A DNA stretch of 64,000 bases from Bacteroidota bacterium. Lineage in GTDB: Bacteria; Bacteroidota; Bacteroidia; AKYH767-A; OLB10. Below are positions 19,937-31,300 of the stretch, one piece after another. The stretch is taken from assembly GCA_016713525.1 (NCBI GenBank), contig JADJOZ010000003.1:310001-374000 (forward strand), given 5' to 3'. The notes beneath the pieces were generated by a model. It searched no databases. It saw only the letters and a list, made by a program, of their open reading frames with translations, and had not been told where the DNA came from. The stretch's first letter is position 1. Each line of letters opens with the position of its first letter. The translations under genes were made by a program, and so were the position numbers.

Positions 19937-22033
19937 CTAATTAAAAACTTCCTGTTTTTCTGCCCATTGATCCGTTGAAAAGAGATCAGGTAAAAACACA
20001 GTGAAACGGGTAAAGCTACCTGAATCGGCAAAGACTTCAATATAACCTCCCAGCCGGTCAATAGCATTCTTAACCACATAAAGTCCAAGGCCATTGCCAT
20101 TGGAATTATTGTTTCCTTTATTAAACATCATAAAAATATTTCCCCGGGTTTTTTCATCAAAACCAACACCATTATCTGTGATTTCAATTTTCACTCCATG
20201 CATAAAATCATGAATGTGAACCTGTATAAAATCATCTTCACAATTTTTACGATACCTGATAGCATTGTCGATCAGATTGTGGAGTACAGATGACAATAAT
20301 TTTTTATCCGTTCGAAGCTATAATTCATTTAACATCCGGTCGAGCTTCTCGGCAGAATGTCGAATCATATTTACGCATGGTGTGGCTGATGTGCCTTCGT
20401 TTTCCTTTTCTAAAAGCTGAATCAATCCCAAAATAGATGATAAAGGTCCTTTTAAATCGTGTGATGATTTATAGATAAAAGTATTAAGTTCACGCTGTGC
20501 AAGCTGAAGTTTTTCTTCAGTCGATTTACGATCGGTAATATCAGAATAGGTAACCAGAATCCCTGTCAGCACTCCCGTTTCATCTCTTGTGACAGAGCAG
20601 TTAATCATACACCACTTGCGTTGTGAATTTCGTGTGTGAATCTGTATTTCATACTGGCAGGCTGCATTCGTTTCCGACTTGGCTGTTCCGGATTCTTCAT
20701 AAATGAGCTCCAGCAATGTTTCCGGGAAAAGTTGGTATGGAACTTTTTTACCTGTTAAATCTTCCAGCGTGAAACCGGTGATTTCTAAAAATCTTTTATT
20801 GGCAAATTTCACCAATCCACTTCTGTGAATGTATAGCAAGCCTTCATTCATCGTCTCCAGCAGGTTTTCATAATCCTGTTCCCGCTTGCGGATAGTTGCT
20901 TCTGCCTGCTTTTGTGCCGTTATTTCGGTATGTGTAAGTAGTGTACCTCCAATTTGTCCGGTATCATCCAGTAATGGTGTGCCTTTAACTTTAAACCATA
21001 CAACATCACCCGACTTCGACTTAAAATGAATTTCAACCGGATTCATATCATTCAATAATTCACCAACGATATTTTTCCCATGAAAAGGATCATTCTTATC
21101 CAATAAATCACCAAATCGTTTTCCGGTGAGTTCCGTTTCTTCAAAACCTGTGGTCTCTATAAACTTGCGGTTTGCAAATTGAACCAGTCCGTCATTATCA
21201 ACAAACATAACTCCTTCATTGATTGTTTCAAGCAGTAACCTGTAGGCATGTTCCGATTTCCGAATTCGCTTTTCGTCTCTTTTACGCTGATCTATGTTTC
21301 GTGCAAAAAATGAAACTCCGTTGATTTGTTGATTGTTTGATCTTATGGGATTAACCGATAGTTCTATGTCATGCCTCGTATCGGTAAAATTAAGCGTGGT
21401 CTCAACCCGAAATTGCTCACCATTCAATGCTCGACGGAATATCTCGGCAAACCAATCTTTATATGCTCCTGGTAAGGAAGCCCGCATGTTATCGCCAATA
21501 ACAGGTCGCTTGCCGGTTAGCAATTCAAAGCTCTCACAGAAACGCTTATTAATAGTAATGTAATTGAAGTCACTGTCGACTGCCCAAATACTGTCTTTGG
21601 TATTTTCAATTAAAGCGTCATTATTGGCTTTCGAATGCAACAACTGCTTTTCAATTGCTTTTCGTTCCTTTGAATAAATGATTGATCTGGCTATGAGCGC
21701 GGGGGTGATATCCTTTTTCATCAGATAATCCTGTGCCCCATTTCGGATTGCTTCAATAGCTTTCGATTCATCTTCATCCCCGGTAAGAATTACAACCGGT
21801 ATCTCCGGGTATGCGGAATGAATTACTTCAAAAGTCTTCAGTCCATCACTATCCGGTAAGTGTAAATCGAGAAAAAGGATATCCGGAGTCGATTGTTCTA
21901 GTGAATCCAAAGCTTCCTGTAAATTCATGGCTACCAAAATTAACCCAATATCAGATTTAGCATGTCCCAGCATTTGCTGAAATATGTTGATATCCAATGG
22001 GTTGTCTTCTACAAGTAGAATTTTTTGGTTCAT
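19937..22033 (-). CDS. Response-regulator/PAS/histidine kinase protein, interrupted by an apparent deletion and in-frame stop
   Basis: The start is the ATG at 22033 (MNQKILLVEDNPLDI), the start of a receiver domain with LFLDLHLPDSDG (phospho-acceptor Asp) and VVILTGDED and MKKD (switch Thr and Lys). Three PAS domains follow, each starting with an ALIENTKDSIW, LLLETINEGVMF or NLLETMNEGLLY type strand. Then comes a HisKA box (SSHDLKGPLSSILG) and, after the TAG near 20318-20320, a HATPase domain (N-box LHNLIDNAIRYR, ITDNGVGFD, GNGLGLYVVKNA) up to 19937. The TAG lies in the same frame as both halves. About 40 residues normally linking HisKA to the ATPase domain are missing at this point. Either a small deletion inactivated the kinase, or the assembly lost about 120 bp. 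The orphan receiver-first order is common in Bacteroidota. Confidence 0.8.
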
Positions 22034-22136
22034 GGAACAAGTGCTCAGACTGCATTTTAACAGGCAGTCAAAATTCAAATGACCTCCCTTTAACGTTGAT
22101 TGCCAGTGCAAAAGTTACATGACCTGCATGATGGTG

Positions 22137-23057
22137 TTAGCTGATTTTTTCGGCAATAAAGCGGTAAAGGTTAAAACCGGGAAGTGCAGCAGCCTGAATT
22201 AGTTCGGCTTTAAAATTTTCGAAATTTTGTTTCTTGAGCAATTGTTGCGATGCTACCCGCAGGGCACGCTGGTATAAAAGCTCTTCTTTGTGTGTCGACT
22301 GCTTGCCTGAAACCTGAATATGTTGGTTAATTTGGTTAAACAGTTCTTCAATTCCTACCCCACTGAAAGCTACAGTTTTAAGAACTGGGATGGTCCATCC
22401 GCCATAAGGGCGCTCATGCAATGTTGTTTGCAGGGATCTCACCAGTTTATCGGCGCCTTCACGATCCGATTTATTGACTACAAAAAGATCGGCAATTTCC
22501 ATAATACCCGATTTGATGGTCTGAATTTCATCTCCCGATTCAGGAACAAACACCACTACGGTAGTATCGGCCAATGATGCAATTTCAATTTCACTCTGAC
22601 CCACACCAACTGTTTCTATCAGTATCATGTCGAAACCTGCTGCTTTTAGAAGGTCAGTAATTTCAATTGTTTTTGCCGATAATCCGCCTAATGCACCGCG
22701 TGTGGCAAGTGACCTGATAAAAATGCTTGGATTATTAAAGTGTTCTGTCATCCGAAGCCGGTCACCCAACAGTGATCCTTTGGTAAAAGGTGAAGTAGGG
22801 TCAACAGCCAGAATGGCAACATTAAGTTTTTGATGTGCTGAAATCCATCCGGCCAACGCACTCACCAGGGTACTCTTGCCTGCACCGGGGGGTCCTGTTA
22901 TGCCAATTACCGGAATTTCCTTGCGGGGATGAATTTGTCGCAATATGGAATCACTGCCTTCTGAATCATTTTCGACCAGTGAGATGCACCGTGCCAGAGC
23001 CCGTCGGTCGCCCTGATGTAACTGATCTAAAAGTGTGTTAATTTGTTGTTCGGTCAT
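22137..23057 (-). CDS. meaB: Methylmalonyl-CoA mutase-associated GTPase (MeaB/ArgK family)
   Basis: This encodes 306 residues. A G3E-type P-loop GTPase: Walker A GPPGAGKST (about residues 55-63), the base-binding VNKSD (about residues 195-200), and ILAVDPTSPFTKGSLLGDR and ILIETVGVGQSE, both diagnostic of MeaB. MeaB protects and gates adenosylcobalamin loading of methylmalonyl-CoA mutase, so the organism probably has a B12-dependent propionate/methylmalonyl pathway. The mutase genes are not in this window. No obvious partner lies beside it. Confidence 0.93.
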   Translation of the reverse strand: MTEQQINTLLDQLHQGDRRALARCISLVENDSEGSDSILRQIHPRKEIPVIGITGPPGAGKSTLVSALAGWISAHQKLNVAILAVDPTSPFTKGSLLGDRLRMTEHFNNPSIFIRSLATRGALGGLSAKTIEITDLLKAAGFDMILIETVGVGQSEIEIASLADTTVVVFVPESGDEIQTIKSGIMEIADLFVVNKSDREGADKLVRSLQTTLHERPYGGWTIPVLKTVAFSGVGIEELFNQINQHIQVSGKQSTHKEELLYQRALRVASQQLLKKQNFENFKAELIQAAALPGFNLYRFIAEKIS

Positions 23058-23119
23058 GATTCAGTTGCGAAAAATACAGATAAATGATGAGTTTTTCGCT
23101 TTATGATATTTGCCTGAAA

Positions 23120-23575
23120 TCAGGAGTTTTGACTGTTAAAGTACCTGCGATGATAATTTATTTGTCCCAGATGATAACTAAGATGACCTGTTAGATGCAA
23201 TAAAGCAAAAGCAGTCTCCCGGGTTTGTCCCCCAATTTCCTTAGGAAAAGGCGCACTCATTCTTTCGGGATCCAATTGATAAAAGGCATGGGTAACCTCA
23301 TTGATACAAGTCTCCAGCAGGGAATTTAAAGTTGTCAATGGCACATTCAGGGAATTAAATTCTGCTTCTCTTTCCCGGATATATCCTGAATTTCCCAACT
23401 CAGCGCCAATAAAATGACGCAGGTTTCCAATCAGGTGTAAGGCCAGATTGCCGCCCGTATTGGTAGTTCCCGGCAAAATCTGCCACATTGTTGCTTCATT
23501 GGTATAACTATTTATTTCATCTTTAAGTTTTTGAAGATCCCTAAGGATAATAGTTTGAAAGTGAAGTTGCATCAT
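23120..23575 (-). CDS. DinB-family (DUF1572/DUF664-like) metal-binding protein
   Basis: This encodes 151 residues forming a four-helix bundle of the DinB/YfiT type. The three histidine ligands expected for a divalent metal can be seen: H in NLALHLIGNLRH (about residue 47), and H and H in HLTGHLSYHLGQINYHRR (about residues 128-142). Members are damage-inducible or thiol S-transferase-like proteins of poorly known function in Bacteroidota. It is transcribed in the same direction as meaB, 62 bp upstream of that gene. Confidence 0.82.
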   Translation of the reverse strand: MMQLHFQTIILRDLQKLKDEINSYTNEATMWQILPGTTNTGGNLALHLIGNLRHFIGAELGNSGYIREREAEFNSLNVPLTTLNSLLETCINEVTHAFYQLDPERMSAPFPKEIGGQTRETAFALLHLTGHLSYHLGQINYHRRYFNSQNS

Positions 23576-23715
23576 AACCGAATGTATTGAATTCCTGCAA
23601 AAGTAAACTCTTTTCAGCTATGGAAGCGAAGAAATCGGGCAAATAAAAACAGATTGATTAGTATATTATTGTGTGGAAGTCGGTTGGGTTTTATTTACTT
23701 TGTGATCGTCAAATT

Positions 23716-24471
23716 ATGATCCGGATTTCAGTTGCCATTTTAACATTCAATGAGGAACGCAATATCAGGCGTTGCATCGATAGCGTACTTGCTGTTGCGG
23801 ATGAGATTGTGGTAATTGATTCCTTTTCTTCCGATACCACCGTTGCAATCTGTGAGTCTTTGGGTGTTAAAGTGGTACAACATGCCTTTGGAGGATATAT
23901 TGAACAGAAAAATTATGCAATATCCTGTTGTACCAATCAGCACATCCTATCGATTGATGCCGATGAAGCACTTTCAGAGCAATTAATTGAGTCCATCCAA
24001 AATGTGAAAGAAAACTGGAATGCTGATGGTTATGCCATGAACAGATTGACTAATTATTGTGGTTCATGGATTTATCATTCCGGTTGGTATCCCGACCGTA
24101 AACTGCGGTTGTTCGATCGCAGTAAGGCTTTTTGGGGAGGAGTAAATCCACACGACAAACTGGAAATGGAGCCGGGCAGTATTACCGAACAGCTAAAAGG
24201 AGATTTACTGCATTACAGTTATTATTCCGTTGAGGAACATAAGGCACAGGTTGCTAAATTTGCAGATATTGCCGCTCTGGCAATGCATAAAAAGGGGTTA
24301 CGGTCAGATGTGCTGAAGATCATCTATAAACCAATTGCCCGTTTCATGCGTTCCTATATCGTAAAAGTAGGTTTCCTGGATGGGAAAAACGGATTGATCA
24401 TTGCAGTGCAAACAGCTCGCGGATCCTTTCTTCGATATTCTAAATTATTAAAGCTTCAAAAAAATAAATGA
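23716..24471 (+). CDS. Family 2 glycosyltransferase (WaaE/KdtX-like)
   Basis: This encodes 251 residues from the ATG at 23716 (MIRISVAILTFNEERNIRRC), the standard start of this GT2 group; an upstream GTG adds nothing. GT-A features: FNEE near the start, VVIDSFSSDTT, and the nucleotide/metal motif SIDADE at about residues 82-87. The WaaE-like trait YPDRKLRLFDRSKAFWGG and VNPHDKLE are present. It probably adds a sugar to lipooligosaccharide core or a related glycan at the inner face of the cytoplasmic membrane. Its stop overlaps the ATG of the following GT4 gene (ATGA), so they form an operon. Confidence 0.88.
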   Translation: MIRISVAILTFNEERNIRRCIDSVLAVADEIVVIDSFSSDTTVAICESLGVKVVQHAFGGYIEQKNYAISCCTNQHILSIDADEALSEQLIESIQNVKENWNADGYAMNRLTNYCGSWIYHSGWYPDRKLRLFDRSKAFWGGVNPHDKLEMEPGSITEQLKGDLLHYSYYSVEEHKAQVAKFADIAALAMHKKGLRSDVLKIIYKPIARFMRSYIVKVGFLDGKNGLIIAVQTARGSFLRYSKLLKLQKNK

Positions 24472-25591
24472 ATTCACATAAAGCTCCGGAGTTTTCAGTT
24501 CTGCACGTTGCAACAGCATTTTCATGGCGTGGCGGTGAGCAACAGGTTGCTTATCTGACTTCTGAATTGAAGCGACTTGGCATCAGACAGTATATTTTGT
24601 GCACTGCAGGTTCTGCTATGGAAGAATATTGTATTGCCAGCCACATTCCATTTTTTACCAGTCCCAAACGTTCCTCATTCGATATTTCATTCGCACAAAA
24701 AATTAAAAAACTTTGTGCAGGAAATTCTATCCAGCTGGTTCATGCACATGATTCACACGCGCATACATTTGCCATTTATGCTGCAGTTTTATTCGGCAAT
24801 AAAGCAAAAATCATTGTCAGCCGCCGGGTCGATTTTAAAGTCAGCAAAAACATACTTTCAAAATTCAAATACAATCATAGTGCTGTAGCACGGATACTAT
24901 GTGTATCCGATAAAATTCGTGAAATAACTTCAGAGGCAGTTAATGATCAGGCAAAACTGGTTACCGTTCATTCCGGAATTGATGCATCCCGGTTTACCGG
25001 AAAAGTAAATACCGGCATATTGCACCGTGAATTTTCTTTAGCTCCGGGAACAAAAATTGTAGCTAATGTTGCAGCGCTTGCTCCTCATAAAGATTATCCA
25101 ACCTTTCTCAGAACTGTTGCAATTTTAAAACAAAAATTTACTGATGTTGCTTTTTTATTATTGGCGATGGTCCCGAAAAGGAGAAGATTGATAACATGAT
25201 CACCGAAATGCAATTGAATGATGTGGTTTATTGTACAGGATTCAGAACCGATATTCCCGATATTCTCCCTGAACTTGATGTGATGTTAATTACATCTGAA
25301 ACAGAAGGATTGGGAACTGCCATTCTCGATGCTTTTGCCTGCAAAGTTCCTGTTGTGGCAACTGCTGCCGGTGGCATTCCTGAAATTGTAATTCATCAGC
25401 AAACCGGTTTACTTGCTGCTGTTGCAGATGCTTCAGGTCTTGCAGATGCTGTAACGAATTTATTAGCCGATACCAATTTGCGGAATTCTTTGATTGCAGG
25501 TGCAACAGCACATTTGCAGAATTTTTCGCGTGAAGCAACAGCCGCAAAAACCTTACGGGAATATCTGGCTGTTACCGGAAGTCAACTATGA
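24468..25591 (+). CDS. Family 4 glycosyltransferase, frameshifted
   Basis: The restored product is about 374 residues with a GT-B fold: N-terminal FSVLHVATAFSWRGGEQQVAYL (GGxxxx glycine loop), a middle VHAHDSHAHTF, and a C-terminal GT4 block FLLLGDGPEKEK then VMLITSETEGLGTAILDAFACKVPVVATAAGGIPEIV (E-x7-E motif). The frame is lost at GG 25163-25164; an extra G gives LLLGDGPEKEK, the family consensus. It overlaps the preceding GT2 gene and the following uvrC by four bases (ATGA each). Probably a nucleotide-sugar transferase in envelope glycan synthesis. The donor and acceptor are unknown. Confidence 0.85.
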
Positions 25592-27415
25592 GTAAATTCG
25601 GTGCACATATCGATTCTATTCTTGCTACTATGCCCGATGCTCCGGGCATCTATCAGTTTTTTAATAAAGCATCACAGATTATTTATGTAGGCAAAGCAAA
25701 AAATCTTAAGAAAAGAGTTTATAGCTATTTTGCAAAAGAAGTACACGACAGTGGCAAGACTACTATTCTTGTTAAGCAAATTGAAGATATACGCTACCTG
25801 GTTGTTGAAACAGAACAGGATGCATTGTTGCTTGAGAATAATTTAATTAAGAAGCATCAGCCCCGGTACAATGTTTTATTAAAAGATGATAAAACGTTTC
25901 CATGGGTGTGTATTAAAAAAGAAAGATTTCCCCGGGTATTTACCACCCGAAAGTATATTAAAGACGGCTCTCAATATTTCGGTCCCTATACAAACGTGAA
26001 AATGGTTCACACTTTGCTGGAACTGGTTGGTGCCTTATTCAAATTGCGAAACTGTAATTTGTTACTTTCAGAAGAAAATATCGCTGCCGGAAAATTTCGG
26101 GTTTGCCTCGAATACCATGTTGGAAATTGTCTGGGACCCTGCGAATCACATCAATCTGAAAGCGATTATCAGGCTGCCATAAAACAGATTCGGGAAATTT
26201 TAAAAGGAAATATCAATACTGTGATTGGATATCTGGAAGAGCTTATGCAACAGTATGCTTCCGGTTTTGAGTATGAACAGGCTCAACTGATAAAAGAGAA
26301 AATTCAGATGCTCGAACAGTACCGCAGTAAATCGGTTGTTGTAAGTTCATCTATTCACAATGTGGATGTATTTTCTATCATCAATAAAGAAAAGGTTGCC
26401 TATGTTAATTTTTTTGAAAATTATAAATGGTGCCATTATTCAGACACACACCTTGGAGATGCGTAAGAAACTCGACGAAACAGATGCCGAATTGCTGGAA
26501 CTCGCAATTGTTGAACTCAGAAATCGCTATCACAGTGATGCCCGCGAAGTCTTGGTAAATACAGAGCTGGAATTAGAGTTGGAGGGAGTGACATTCGTGG
26601 TGCCGAAAATCGGTGATAAGAAACATTTGATAAGTCTAAGCCTGAAAAATCTTTTCTATTACATCCGGGAACAGGAAACTAAAATGGATAAGCTCGATCC
26701 GGAACATCGAATCGACAGGCTGATGAATCAAATGAAAACTGATTTGCGAATGAAGGAACAGCCGAGACTTATTGAATGCTTCGATAACTCGAATATTCAG
26801 GGAGCCTTTCCAGTTGCTGCGATGTCGGTTTTCAGAGATGGCAAACCTGCTAAAAGTGAATACCGCCACTTTAACATCAAAACAGTTGAAGGTCCCAACG
26901 ATTTTGCTTCCATGGAGGAAGTAATTGAAAGAAGATATTCCCGGGTAATGGAAGAAAATCTGGAATTGCCGCAATTAATTGTTATCGATGGTGGCAAAGG
27001 TCAATTGTCAGCCGCCGTTACCAGTTTGAAGAAAGTTGGAGTGTATGGGAAAGTGACAGTGATCGGAATAGCCAAGAAACTGGAAGAAATTTATTTTCCG
27101 GAAGATTCTGTTCCTATTTATCTGGATAAAAAAGGGGAGACACTTCGGACTATTCAGCAAATCAGGGATGAGGTACACCGTTTCGGAATTACTCACCATC
27201 GGAATCGAAGAAGTAAATCGTTTACATCAACCGGCCTTTCAGAAATAAAAGGAGTTGGATCTACAACTGCAACAGAAGTATTGCGTCATTTCCGTTCATT
27301 GAAGAGAGTACGTGAAGCCGATCTCAGTGAATTGGAAGAGATAGTAGGTAAGTCGAAAGCGCATTTAATTTTTAATCATTTTCATCCGCAGGAATTACCG
27401 CCTGATGTTGCTTAA
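25588..27415 (+). CDS. uvrC: UvrABC nucleotide excision repair subunit C, frameshifted
   Basis: The restored product is about 608 residues. Domains in order: GIY-YIG nuclease (PGIYQF...IYVGKAKNLKKRVYSYF, residues about 14-45), a cysteine-bearing middle, a UVR UvrB-binding helix (QLIKEKIQMLEQYR), the RNase H-like C-terminal nuclease (LIECFDNSNIQGAFPVAAMSVF and IVIDGGKGQLSAA) and terminal helix-hairpin-helix motifs (GVGSTTATEVLRHF). UvrC makes both incisions around bulky lesions. The frame breaks in a run of seven T at 26409-26415; six T give AYVNFLKIINGAIIQ, which matches the family. It lies in the same operon as two glycosyltransferases, ATGA-linked. Confidence 0.93.
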
Positions 27416-28212
27416 AATGTAACAGATACGGGTTTGCCGAAGGGACTACTCTTACCACCCAGATCGACATGTGAAATGCGGTACCATGTTTCAGGTTTAA
27501 AAGATCCATTATCTATGAATGAATATTTGGATGCTGTTGAACCATTTCTGTTATCCTTAACATAGCCTGCAAATTCAAATTGCGAACCGTTTTTGGAGCG
27601 TTCAATCATGAAATAATTTCCATCCGGATTTCCCGGTGCTGTCCACATTAAACGAACTACATTTCGCTCTTTCAGCACAGTAATTTTATCTGCCATAACT
27701 GGTTCCTGCGATTGAGAAGCTTCACCATCGAATGCGCGGACACAAGCAGTGAGGTCGCCGTTGGAGATGCGCCAGTACTCATCGGCTTCATCACAAACCA
27801 AAGCTATACGCAGTTTGAAATTGCTATTTGAGGGCACTTCAATAGAGTCTTTATAATTAATAACCGCTTCCACCTGGTCGCCACGAAGTGTTTTTGTGGA
27901 GGTAATTTTTCCATCTACATAATAGAAAATCCAGGCGAAATCCTTCTCATCCAGGGTGCCACTATTTGTTAACCGCATCCGGATATCGATCCGACGCGGC
28001 TGTTTCCCGGGACTTTCACCGGTATTTAAAATAGGTGAGTAAAAGTTACAGGAATTTTTATTTACGGTCCAGTCGCTGCCCTCCTGTGTGCCACAGGAAG
28101 TAGAGTAGGAGGCCTTGTCGCTGATATTGAACCGGTAAACCTGGCTGCAATCCTGACTAACCCCCAAAACGGGAATTAAAAATGTGAATAGAAGTGTTTT
28201 AAAGGGTTTCAT
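27412..28212 (-). CDS. Secreted hypothetical protein with Ig/fibronectin-like C-terminal region
   Basis: This encodes 266 residues. The signal peptide MKPFKTLLFTFLIPVLGVS is followed by QDCSQVYRFNISDKASYSTSC, then beta-rich sequence and a C-terminal region with fibronectin III-like strands (VVRLMWTAPGNPDGNYFMIERSKNGSQFE... ETWYRISHVDLGGKSS). There is no PNP block, so it lacks an obvious T9SS sorting domain. It overlaps the uvrC stop by four bases in convergent orientation. I do not recognise the family. Cysteines near residues 21, 40 and 57 and later ones suggest a disulfide-stabilised extracytoplasmic protein. Confidence 0.6.
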   Translation of the reverse strand: MKPFKTLLFTFLIPVLGVSQDCSQVYRFNISDKASYSTSCGTQEGSDWTVNKNSCNFYSPILNTGESPGKQPRRIDIRMRLTNSGTLDEKDFAWIFYYVDGKITSTKTLRGDQVEAVINYKDSIEVPSNSNFKLRIALVCDEADEYWRISNGDLTACVRAFDGEASQSQEPVMADKITVLKERNVVRLMWTAPGNPDGNYFMIERSKNGSQFEFAGYVKDNRNGSTASKYSFIDNGSFKPETWYRISHVDLGGKSSPFGKPVSVTF

Positions 28213-28384
28213 CCGCTTTTTTGGTTTTGGTTATAAACTTGTACGTTCAGGCAGCTTCTTTGTTGCCCTGTTGTACCATAGAATTGTAGTATTCTTCAGA
28301 TTCTGCCACCGGAAACCTTTTGATGGCAAAAAATCATTAAATTCGCATATCCAACCGTCTTTTATTTACGTTGTAAATTGGAAT

Positions 28385-31300
28385 ATGACAAATTGTAAAT
28401 CATTGATACTGCAAATATCCAGGATATTTATTGCTGTTCTGACAGCCCTTTTCATTATAATACCAACAGAGTTATCAGCACAATTCTATCAGGGTTACCA
28501 GATGGATTTTGGCAAAAACAGGGTTCAGTACAATGATTTTTACTGGACTTTCTACCGTTTTAAGAACTTCGACACCTATTTTTATGTCGGAGGCAAGGAT
28601 CTGGCCGAATTTGTCGGGCGAACTGCAGATGGCGAAATCGAGGCAGTTGAGAAACTCTTTGATTACCGGACAAATGGGCGGCTGCAGTTCATGATTTTTA
28701 ACCGCTATTCCGATCTGAAGCAAACCAATATTGGTCTGGAGGGCGATGAAATGATGGGAAATACCGGTGGTCTGACCCGGGTTCTGGGGAATAAAGTGCT
28801 CATTTATTTTGATGGTGATCACGAACACCTTCGCCAGCAAATCAGAGCCGGAGTAGCTCAGGTGCTCTTCCACCAGCTGTTATATGGCGGAAATATTAAA
28901 GACCGTTTGCAGACTGCCGTGCTACTTACCATACCGCCCTGGTTTGAACAAGGACTCATTTCTTATGTCGCCAAAGGTTGGGGCGTGGAACAGGATAATC
29001 AGATGCGGGATGGAATTCTATCCGGAAAATATACCCGTTTTAACCGGTTGTTAGAAGGTGAAAGTGAATTTGCAGGACACTCCATGTGGCATTACATAGC
29101 CCAAACATACGGGACCACTTCCATTGCAAATTTGCTTTACATGACCCGCATAAACCGAAGCATTGAAAGCGGGTTTAACTATGTGCTTGGTGTGAATTTG
29201 AAGCGACTAACCTCCAATTGGCTCTTGTATAATCAGAAGTATTACCAGAATGATGAAAAAGGTCGCAGCTTGCCTTCCGGTGAAATGGTGGTTGGAAAGC
29301 CGAAATCGGGTCGCATTTACAGCAATTTAAGAGTCAGTCCAGATGGTAATCTCGCATCCTATGTCACTAATGACATGGGTAAATATAAAGTTTTTATCGC
29401 CGACCTGAAAAAGGGTAAATCGAAACGTGTTGCTAAAGGTGGCTATAAATCGAATCAGCAAAAAGCAGACTTGAGTTTTCCATTGGTAGCATGGCATCCA
29501 TCCGGCCAGTACCTTACGGTGATGAAAGAGAAGAAAGGGAAGATATGGATGGATTACCACAAGCCTGGAAAAAGGAAAGCAGAAAAAAATAAGTTCTTTT
29601 ATTTCGATAAAGTTCTCGACTTCAGCTATGCTCCCAATGGTCAGGATATTGTGTTGTCGGGAATTCAAAATGGACAATCCGATATTTTTGTCTTTAATGT
29701 GAGAAGTAAAACATCGCAGAATTTAACCGAAGATCTGTATGATGATATGGATCCTGTTTTTTCTGCTGATGGAAAACATATTTATTTTTCTTCCGCAAGA
29801 TCAATTGATACGTTAGGTATCGATAATGACCGCTCACTTTCAGGTGCTGGCAATTTCGATATTTTTCAAATGGATTTTTCGCCGCGATCCAAAATTTTAA
29901 AACGTATTACAGATACACCTCTGGCAAATGAAATTCATCCGTTGCCACTCGATTCAGGAAGATTATTTTACCTGAGTGATGCCAATGGAATTTACAACCG
30001 TTATGTGGCTGGTATCGACAGCGTGATTTCGTTTATTGATACCACCGAACATTACCGGTATACAGTGCAAAACTATCCGCAGTCAGATTTTTCAAGAAAT
30101 ATTGATGATCACGATATCAGTTTCCGAAGAAACAAATATGCATCGATGCATTTTGCCAATGGCAAGTATAGATTGCAGGTAGCACCAATGCCTGCTATTA
30201 CGAATGATCAGGCATTTTCTCCTGCAAACACACAATTGCGGCAACTAAGTGCAAAATCTTATCTTAAAGATAAACGAAATCCATCTCAGCCAAAGGTTGC
30301 TGTGGTAGCACCCGGTACACCAGCTTCCGGAACTCCTGCTGATTCTTCTAAAATTGACATCGACAATTATGTGTTTCAGAGCGAATTCATGAAACCCAAA
30401 CCTAAGAAGGAACCTAAAAAAGAGATACTCCCCGATCCGGCTGCAGCAGCTGATACTTCTTTAGTTCCCACAGGCAAATCGGTTTCAGTAGCCAATCCCG
30501 ATTCATTCATGTTGCCCAAACAACGCAATTATGATATTGCCTTCAGTACCGATTATTTCATCACACAACTTGATAACAGTCTGCAAAACTCCACTTATCA
30601 GGCATTCACCGGCGATGCATTTTATTTTGATCCGGGTTTAAATGTTTTAATTCGCATTGGTGTAAATGATCTGATGAACGATTATAAAATTACGGGAGGG
30701 TTCCGTCTTTCAGGTGATTTGAATTCCAATGAATATTTTGTCAGTTATGATAATCTGAAGAAGCGAGTCGATAAATCAATTAGTTTTTACCGGCAGGCTA
30801 GAGAGTATATTTCAGGATTTTCATATTTGAAAGTTCATACTCATGAAGGAAAAGGGCAACTTCGTTTTCCATTCAATGATTTAGCTTCACTTCGCGGATC
30901 GCTATCATTCCGGACTGATCGTATTACAACACTTTCTACCGACATCGCAACTTTGAGTGAGCCTACAGTTAATAATTACTGGGGAAGTGCAAAAGTTGAA
31001 TATGTCTATGATAACACACTCAATAAGGGATTGAATTTGTGGAATGGTTTGCGTTATAAATTATTTGCAGAAACATTCCGCCAGATAGATAAAGAAAAAA
31101 CCTGGCTTGGAGTTGTTGGTGTTGATGCAAGATATTATTTGAAACTGCATCGGCAGTTAATACTTGCTTCCAGATTTGCTGCTTCAACTTCATTCGGTGA
31201 TCAGAAATTAGTTTATTACCTCGGTTCTCAGGATAATGCAATCATTCCAACCGATATTTTTGATTATTCCATACCAATTGATCAGACTCAGAATTATGGA

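Noticed and set aside
28184..28384. N-terminal extension of the outer-membrane protein
   Set aside because: It overlaps the divergent gene and the signal peptide begins only at 28385.
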